A model generated the notes under the pieces. The model ran no database searches, was not told where the DNA came from, and saw nothing but the letters and a program-made list of their open reading frames with translations. The position numbers and the translations under genes are program-made. 11,086 nucleotides of DNA. Source: CAYMWF01 sp964394085 [NCBI: uncultured Gemmatimonadota bacterium] (GTDB taxonomy: Bacteria > GCA-2686955 > CAYMWF01). The DNA lies in contig CAYMWF010000129.1 of the NCBI GenBank assembly GCA_964394085.1, positions 1 through 11,086 on the forward strand, read 5' to 3'. Position 1 is the stretch's first letter. Each line of letters opens with the position of its first letter. Shown here piece after piece: positions 6,481-11,086 of the stretch.

Positions 6481-7599
6481 TCATCGTATATTCTCTGAAA
6501 ATTTCTTAAAATTCCGGATATATTCAACCAGCTTTTCCGCAATCACCCTGTGCCCTGTGCCGTTCGGGTGAATAAAATCTTTCCCGGTTATCCTTATATT
6601 CGACATACCGATTTCCATGAAGTCGGGCACTATCTCGACAACATCAAAACCGACGCGTCTCGCCTCATGTGCGATGATTTCGTGGGGTTTTTCACATGGA
6701 TAATCACCTGCTTTTCCGGCCAGCCACGGAAAGATCACCACGGCGACTGTGAACTTTTCTCTTTTTGCCAGGCCTGAAAGACGTTCGAAGGAGTACCTCA
6801 GCCGTCCGATGCGATGCTCGTCCCGATACCATATCGACGGATATCTTCTTGAGCAGTTCCGCATCAATTCCAGAAGTCCGTGCTCATCCTCCCCTATGGA
6901 AGCAATTCTCGATTCGTATTCTTTTCGAAATATTTCAGGTCTGTTCTTTTCTTTCAGCCATCTGCCTATGCGGATCTTGTCTATTTTCTCATTAATGAAA
7001 CGGAGGATGCGAAAACGGGACAGCGAACCCGGCTGATATTCTTTCGACCGATCGAGGTATTCCAGGTTCGGGCTGGCGATACCTATATCGTTCAGGCAGA
7101 ATCCCACGACCACGAGGTCCGGTTCATAAACCAATCCGCGACTCTCGAAAAAAGATACCGCCTGGAGAATATCGTATCCCCCTACACCGAAATTCAGCAC
7201 CTCGTACTCATCGGATGTTTCTCTCAGAAGCTCATCCATCTGATGTGAATAGGTGGATTCAACGGGAATCTTGTTGCCGAAGGTAATCGAGTCACCGATA
7301 TTTATCGTTCGAAATCCATTGAATTTACCCGGACTACCCATTTTACCTCGATAGCCGCCATCATTGATTTCGACATCCGCACTCCAGGCATATCCTTTTG
7401 CTCCCGGGACGAGCTCATATCTGACATCTCTATCGTGCGACGTTCGAAGCATGATTTCCTGGCCGTCCTTCAATCGTTGAAACTCATCATATCCGGTATG
7501 ACGGAGATATACTTCGCCAATGGCGAGTACGATTATCACCGAAAGGATCACCAGCTTGATATTCAGAAGGAATTTCCTGTAATTGAGTGGTGTTTTCAA
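6481..7599 (-). CDS. Membrane-anchored SGNH/GDSL-type hydrolase
   Basis: This protein has one N-terminal membrane segment (about residues 13-29) and a large soluble domain, most likely outside the cytoplasm. All SGNH blocks are visible: GDSITFG with the nucleophile Ser104, NFGVGGYD with the block II Gly, CLND with Asn170 (block III), and KDFIHPNGTGH with Asp341 and His344. Family members remove or transfer acetyl and other acyl groups on polysaccharides, lipids or peptides. The substrate is unknown. I choose the TTG at 7599 because GGAGG sits 6 bases before it. The frame is open 12 codons further, but the ATG there has no ribosome site. With that choice the length is 372 residues. The methyltransferase stop lies about 60 bases upstream on the same strand, so they may be cotranscribed, yet the base composition of the two differs. 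Confidence 0.85.
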   Translation of the reverse strand: MKTPLNYRKFLLNIKLVILSVIIVLAIGEVYLRHTGYDEFQRLKDGQEIMLRTSHDRDVRYELVPGAKGYAWSADVEINDGGYRGKMGSPGKFNGFRTINIGDSITFGNKIPVESTYSHQMDELLRETSDEYEVLNFGVGGYDILQAVSFFESRGLVYEPDLVVVGFCLNDIGIASPNLEYLDRSKEYQPGSLSRFRILRFINEKIDKIRIGRWLKEKNRPEIFRKEYESRIASIGEDEHGLLELMRNCSRRYPSIWYRDEHRIGRLRYSFERLSGLAKREKFTVAVVIFPWLAGKAGDYPCEKPHEIIAHEARRVGFDVVEIVPDFMEIGMSNIRITGKDFIHPNGTGHRVIAEKLVEYIRNFKKFSENIR

Positions 7600-7661
7600 A
7601 GCAATCCTCCGCAGCTCGAGTTGCATCCGCAGCAAGTTGAAACCGCCCGATGCATTTCATA

Positions 7662-8465
7662 TTATACCTTTCTGCGTCCGCCAGGTTCACCTGCCTCCTC
7701 TCCCGGCCTGGCCAGAACCAGCTTGACCAGGTACTGCATGGCCCGTTCAGGAGGCACCTGCTCGACGAACAGGTTATTATCGAAATCAAAAGCCCCCCGC
7801 GACTCTATCGATTCGACCTCGAGGTTCACCCCCTTCAGAAGCGTCCGGAAATCATCGGGCGAATAGCAGCGGAGGGATTGGGTTACAGCCAGATCCTCCC
7901 GCCCGACCGGCCACCACCGGTCCAGCAGACGGCTCTTTTCCCTGTCGAAATCATACCGGCGGGCCACCTTTCCAAACTCCGCCCGCCTTCCCGCGGCGTC
8001 AGCCCAGTACTGAGGAGAATAAACCTCGATGAGGGCGAATCCGGAGGGCCGCAACCAGGCGGCAACCCGGTTGAGGAGACGACGCTGGTCCGAGTCCGTT
8101 CCTATACCGAAGCCGTCCCAGTAGCACACGACATCGAACGGATCTGAAAATTCGACTTCGTAGAAATCACCCTGTATGACCCGCAGCCGTCCACGCCGGG
8201 GTTGAGCTGCCAGCTTCTCCGCGTTCCGCTTGATGGAAGGGATGAGTTCGACCGCCACAACCGAATATCCGAGATCGGCGGCTGCAGCCGCATTCTGTCC
8301 TCCGCCGGCCCCCAGTTCCAGAAGACGCCCGAGCCGGCCTTCGGCGAGACGGTGAACAATGGCGGCGTTCTTCCGGTGTCTCTCCGCGACATCTCCATCA
8401 TAGACACCGACCCATTCATTCTGCCTGGCGTAAAACCGGGCCACCCGATCCCTGTCAAATTTCAT
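7662..8465 (-). CDS. Class I SAM-dependent methyltransferase
   Basis: This 267-residue protein has the Rossmann-fold methyltransferase motifs: LLELGAGGGQN (motif I, 48-58), the acidic Glu73 after VVAV that should bind the SAM ribose, GDF at 99-101 (adenine side), DVVCYWDGFG (motif IV region) and LRPSGFALIEVYSP. The C-terminal third, with DREKSRLLDRWWP and QSLRCYSPDDF, is typical of small-molecule methyltransferases of the Methyltransf_25/11 type. Substrate unknown. The start is secure, with GAGGAG 5 bases before the ATG. It diverges from the flippase-like/amidinotransferase pair across a short region and shares its high G+C, so it may belong to the same pathway. It does not resemble guanidinoacetate methyltransferase in the parts I can compare. 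Confidence 0.88.
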   Translation of the reverse strand: MKFDRDRVARFYARQNEWVGVYDGDVAERHRKNAAIVHRLAEGRLGRLLELGAGGGQNAAAAADLGYSVVAVELIPSIKRNAEKLAAQPRRGRLRVIQGDFYEVEFSDPFDVVCYWDGFGIGTDSDQRRLLNRVAAWLRPSGFALIEVYSPQYWADAAGRRAEFGKVARRYDFDREKSRLLDRWWPVGREDLAVTQSLRCYSPDDFRTLLKGVNLEVESIESRGAFDFDNNLFVEQVPPERAMQYLVKLVLARPGEEAGEPGGRRKV

Positions 8466-8642
8466 GACTTCTCCTCAACTGCTCGGCAAACAGAAGCAGA
8501 ATACACCGGACCGGCAATGAGATCTCACTAAAAAAGGTTGATTAGCCTAAGGATCACAAGTAACTTTTTCAAAAGGCGGCTGAAACACGCGAAATCGTTG
8601 AAGCTCGGGGTGATGTTCAGTTGCGCTCACGGAGGGGCGACT
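8466..8642. promoter_or_regulatory. Divergent control region, methyltransferase and flippase-like gene
   Basis: No gene is evident in this 177-base gap. A plus-strand candidate promoter is TTGATT (8538-8543), 17 bases, TAACTT (8561-8566), a weak match. On the minus side TTGCCG, 17 bases, TCTGTT is weaker still. The frame of the flippase-like gene remains open back to 8538, but the ribosome site argues for a later start. Confidence 0.3.
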
Positions 8643-9737
8643 TTGTTTTTCCTGTCCTTTTACCGCGACCGACGTCGCATCCGGGCATTATCCACAACGA
8701 TACTGGGGATGGTGCTCAGCGCGGCGCTGCTCTGGTGGGTGTACCGCGACGCGGACGGACCGGCCCTCTGGCAGGCCCTGCGCGATGTTCCTCTTTGGGC
8801 TGTATTGGCCGCGGGGCTCGTGAGCTGCCTGAGCATCCCGTTAAGAGCACGGCAGCTTCGGCTGTTGCTGGGCGACGCACCCGAAGTGACGCCGTGGCTC
8901 GCAGTCCGAACCATCTCCCTGGGCAACCTGGTCAGCAGCCTGGTGCCGGCCCGCGGGGGTGAACCGGTCAAAGCCCTGCTGCTTTCGCGCTGGACCGGCC
9001 TGGCGCTGCCGCGTGTCCTCACCTCGCTGGTCATCGCCCGCGTTCTGGACCTCGGCTGCATCATGATCCTGTTCGGGCTCATGTTCGTTTTCCTGCCGTT
9101 CTCCGGCGGGCTCTCGGCGGCCGCATGGGAGAATCTGGGCAAGGCGATGGTTTTCCTCGGGGCGACGGCGGCGGTGAGTGCAGCTGTCCTGGTGGTCCTG
9201 AGCTTGAACCGCGTTCGATTCGGCGATTGGATGCGGGTGCGGCTCACCCGGATCTCCCCTGCTGCGGGGGCGTCCTGGGACAGGCTCTGGACTCCCGTCC
9301 AGCAGGCACTCGGCGTGATCCGCGCAACGAATCATCTTTCAGGAGCCGTCGCACTGAACCTGTTGTGCTGGTTCGCCTTCTTTTTGACGCCGGTGCCGAT
9401 GCTGCTCGCCCTCGGGCTCGGGTGGCCCGATATCCTGCCGGCAACTCTGGGAATCGTCGGCCTTACGACCCTGGCCCACCTGTTTCCCGCTGCACCGACC
9501 TCTCTGGGCACCTACCACGCCACCTGCCTGCTCGGCCTGGCTGTCTGGTGCCCTGAAATCGAGCGATCCCTCGCGCTGGCCTTCACCCTGCTGTTTCACC
9601 CCGTGGACACGATGGCGACAGGGATTCCCGGCCTGTTCATGGTGCCTGGCGCCTGGGACGATCTGCGGTCCGCGAGGAAAGAAAAAACCGATCGAACGGC
9701 GGTGGAACAATCAACCTCTTACGAAAAACGGGGATGA
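8643..9737 (+). CDS. Flippase-like membrane protein (UPF0104 / LPG synthase TM domain)
   Basis: This hydrophobic protein has about eight membrane segments throughout and carries landmarks of the lysylphosphatidylglycerol-synthase transmembrane family: LVPARGGEPVKALLL after the third segment, SLVIARVLDL (usually ER-x-x-D), and near the end HLFPAAPTSLGTYHA, the counterpart of the PGxxG motif. In MprF this domain moves aminoacylated lipids across the membrane; in stand-alone relatives the cargo is mostly unknown. There is no soluble aminoacyl-transferase domain here. I place the start at the TTG at 8643 (364 residues) since GGAGG lies 7 bases upstream. The ATG at 8613 and the TTG at 8538 are alternatives in the same frame. 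The next gene starts 3 bases after its stop, so the two are almost surely translated together. Confidence 0.82.
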   Translation: MFFLSFYRDRRRIRALSTTILGMVLSAALLWWVYRDADGPALWQALRDVPLWAVLAAGLVSCLSIPLRARQLRLLLGDAPEVTPWLAVRTISLGNLVSSLVPARGGEPVKALLLSRWTGLALPRVLTSLVIARVLDLGCIMILFGLMFVFLPFSGGLSAAAWENLGKAMVFLGATAAVSAAVLVVLSLNRVRFGDWMRVRLTRISPAAGASWDRLWTPVQQALGVIRATNHLSGAVALNLLCWFAFFLTPVPMLLALGLGWPDILPATLGIVGLTTLAHLFPAAPTSLGTYHATCLLGLAVWCPEIERSLALAFTLLFHPVDTMATGIPGLFMVPGAWDDLRSARKEKTDRTAVEQSTSYEKRG

Positions 9738-9740
9738 GAC

Positions 9741-10847
9741 TTGCCTGAACGACAAGACACCGAACAGAACTGCCCGGTCAGCTCCTTTAACGAATGGGAT
9801 CCCCTGGAAGAGGTGATCGTCGGCCGCGTCGACGGCGCCATGCTCCCGCCCTACCACGTGGTCGAGCGGGTTCGGGCGTTGAATCCCGTCGGGGCGGCTC
9901 TCGCCCGCCTGGTCAGCGGTCGACCGTATCCGCGCTACGTCGTGCGCAAAGCCCGTCAGGAGCTGGACGCGTTCATCTCGCTGCTGAAACAGGCAGGAGT
10001 CGCGGTGCGGCGTCCCGAACGAGTGGACTTCTCCAGACGAATCCGCGCGGCTAGCTGGAGTTCCAAGGGATTCTGCACGGCGAGCCCGCGAGACGGCCTG
10101 CTGGTGATCGGGGATCACATTATCGAAACCGCTTCAGCCTGGCGATCCCGATACTTCGAAGTCTTCGCCTACCGCCCGCTGCTCAAGGAGTACTTTCACC
10201 GCGGCGCGCGATGGTCGGCCGCTCCGCGACCGCAACTCGACGATCCCCTGTATGACTACGGCTACCGTCCTCCGGAACCCGGCGAGCCGCTGCGATTCAC
10301 CACAACCGAACACGAGCCGATACTCGACGCCGCCGACTTCGCACGATGCGGACGCGACCTGTTCGTCATGCGCTCCAACACGACCAACCTCGCCGGCATC
10401 GAATGGCTGAAAAGGCACCTGGGGCCCGAATTCACCATCCACCGGATTGAAACCCGCGATCGGATGCCGATGCACATCGACACGACTTTCATTCCACTGG
10501 CCCCGGGCAAGGTCATGATAAATCCCGAGTATATAGATCCCGACCGGTTGCCGGCGGTGCTCAAATCGTGGGAGGTGCTGCTGCCGCCGCCGCCCGATCC
10601 GGTTCCATCGGCAGGCCTCGACTTCTATCTCTCGCTCACCGGCAACTGGATTTTCCTCAATATCCTGATGCTCGATCCCCGACGCGTAATCGTCGAAGAG
10701 AACCAGGTCTCCCTGATCCGGGCATTCGAGCGGTGGGGGTTCGAGCCCATCCCCTGTCCTTTCCTGCACTACAAGATGTTCGGCGCGGGGTTCCACTGCG
10801 CCACTCTCGACATCCGCCGGCGCGGGGAACTGAAATCGTATTTCTGA
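9741..10847 (+). CDS. Amidinotransferase of the glycine/inosamine amidinotransferase family
   Basis: This 368-residue enzyme should move the amidino group of arginine (releasing ornithine) onto an amine acceptor. The N-terminal SSFNEWDPLEEVIVG is the first strand of the pentein propeller fold. The catalytic triad is intact: Asp196 in LDAADF, His245 in MPMHIDTTF and Cys353 in GAGFHCATLDIRRRG, matching Asp254, His303 and Cys407 of the human enzyme as I recall it. Around the acceptor and arginine sites it differs: NPEYID stands where the human protein has an NPDRP with an arginine-binding Arg. This agrees better with the bacterial and inosamine-type branch than with glycine amidinotransferase, but the acceptor cannot be told. 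It starts at a TTG 3 bases after the flippase-like gene's stop, with GGGGA about 6 bases before it. The next in-frame ATG would delete the first conserved strand. Alternative acceptors include glycine, a lysine- or amine-headed lipid, or an aminocyclitol. Confidence 0.92.
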   Translation: MPERQDTEQNCPVSSFNEWDPLEEVIVGRVDGAMLPPYHVVERVRALNPVGAALARLVSGRPYPRYVVRKARQELDAFISLLKQAGVAVRRPERVDFSRRIRAASWSSKGFCTASPRDGLLVIGDHIIETASAWRSRYFEVFAYRPLLKEYFHRGARWSAAPRPQLDDPLYDYGYRPPEPGEPLRFTTTEHEPILDAADFARCGRDLFVMRSNTTNLAGIEWLKRHLGPEFTIHRIETRDRMPMHIDTTFIPLAPGKVMINPEYIDPDRLPAVLKSWEVLLPPPPDPVPSAGLDFYLSLTGNWIFLNILMLDPRRVIVEENQVSLIRAFERWGFEPIPCPFLHYKMFGAGFHCATLDIRRRGELKSYF

Positions 10848-10885
10848 CCCGCGGCAATCGAACGGCTGAACGGAAGCTCGGCGGG

Positions 10886-11050
10886 ATGAGCTGTTTGCGA
10901 TGCGCAGAACTGATTATATATCCGGAGGATGTAGAAGCATTGGAAATGGGTTTACCCCGGATTTCGACCTGGTTACATGAACATACGGCAGTGATTTCTG
11001 TTCGGGTCGTGAAATTGACCCCATGGATACAGGCACGTTTCAGGCGGTGA
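10886..11050 (+). CDS. Short open frame inside the repeat (doubtful)
   Basis: A 54-codon frame (MSCLRCAELIIYPEDVEALE...) starts at the repeat boundary and ends TGA at 11048-11050. It has a weak GGCGGG ribosome site. The left copy holds the same frame but without the ATG, because the repeat begins inside it. Of the four differences between copies, three change an amino acid (Leu/Val, Val/Glu, Gln/Pro), so protein-level conservation is not evident. I recognise no family. It may be a fragment of a mobile-element gene or non-coding. Confidence 0.2.
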   Translation: MSCLRCAELIIYPEDVEALEMGLPRISTWLHEHTAVISVRVVKLTPWIQARFRR

Positions 11051-11086
11051 GGGAGCGTCTTCCCGCCCGGCGGAGCACGCTGCGTC
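10888..11086 (+). repeat. Right copy of the 199-base inverted repeat
   Basis: This is the reverse complement of 112-310 with four mismatches and no gaps. It starts (GAGCTGTTTGCG) 40 bases after the amidinotransferase stop, in the same position and orientation relative to the gene end as the left copy has to the propeller gene. It is cut by the window edge. The gap before it contains only a weak CCCGC/GCGGG pairing (10848-10852 with 10881-10885) and no clear terminator. Confidence 0.95.

Noticed and set aside
8841-9335. 164-codon minus-strand frame within the flippase-like gene
   Set aside because: G+C-rich antisense shadow with low-complexity Arg/Gln-rich product. The plus-strand frame has the family motifs and membrane segments.
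7662-10847. Creatine biosynthesis (glycine amidinotransferase plus guanidinoacetate methyltransferase)
   Set aside because: The methyltransferase lacks the sequence character of guanidinoacetate methyltransferase as far as I can compare, and the amidinotransferase looks bacterial/inosamine-like. Kept only as a loose analogy.
10568-11050. 160-codon plus-strand frame spanning the end of the amidinotransferase and the repeat
   Set aside because: Its first half is an out-of-frame shadow of the amidinotransferase. Only the last 54 codons, inside the repeat, merit any mention.
1-11086. CRISPR array, tRNA or rRNA genes, prophage or transposase genes
   Set aside because: No regularly spaced short repeats, no cloverleaf or rRNA signatures, and no recognisable transposase, integrase or phage structural protein in any frame.

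Overview
The window looks like a piece of a bacterial genome, probably from an uncultured Gram-negative lineage. The basis is one exported, lipoprotein-like protein, clear Shine-Dalgarno sites and bacterial protein families. It contains no rRNA, tRNA or phylogenetic marker gene, so I do not name a phylum.

Layout, left to right. Bases 1-310 are non-coding by my reading and include a 199-base repeat (112-310). The same repeat returns inverted at the right edge (10888-11086) with only four mismatches. Between the copies are eight confidently called genes, one probable gene and a few small, less certain ones. A beta-propeller lipoprotein-like gene (356-1375, minus) diverges from a B12-binding-type radical SAM gene (1753-3276, plus), and a possible 68-codon ORF overlaps the start of the latter. 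From 8465 down to 3342 everything is on the minus strand. In transcription order these are a SAM-dependent methyltransferase, a membrane-anchored SGNH hydrolase, a DUF72/YecE-family protein, a 52-codon ORF coupled to it by ATGA, a small membrane-anchored His/Cys/acidic protein, and a multi-pass membrane polyferredoxin of the NapH/CcoG type. A good sigma70-type promoter (TTGACC-N17-TATATT) lies just before the small anchored protein, so the last two genes probably form their own transcription unit. On the plus strand from 8643, a flippase-like membrane protein (UPF0104 / LPG synthase TM domain) is followed after 3 bases by an amidinotransferase related to glycine and inosamine amidinotransferases, with its catalytic triad present.

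Base composition changes across the window. The genes from about 7.66 kb rightwards (methyltransferase, flippase-like protein, amidinotransferase) look clearly richer in G+C than the block from about 1.4 to 7.6 kb, which suggests a mosaic history. Two pairings are the most suggestive. One is the amidinotransferase and membrane flippase-like protein, tightly coupled and divergent from a methyltransferase, which could make and export a guanidino-modified molecule. The other is the small anchored protein and polyferredoxin under one promoter, which could be a membrane electron-transfer or metal-related module. Both functional readings are inference.
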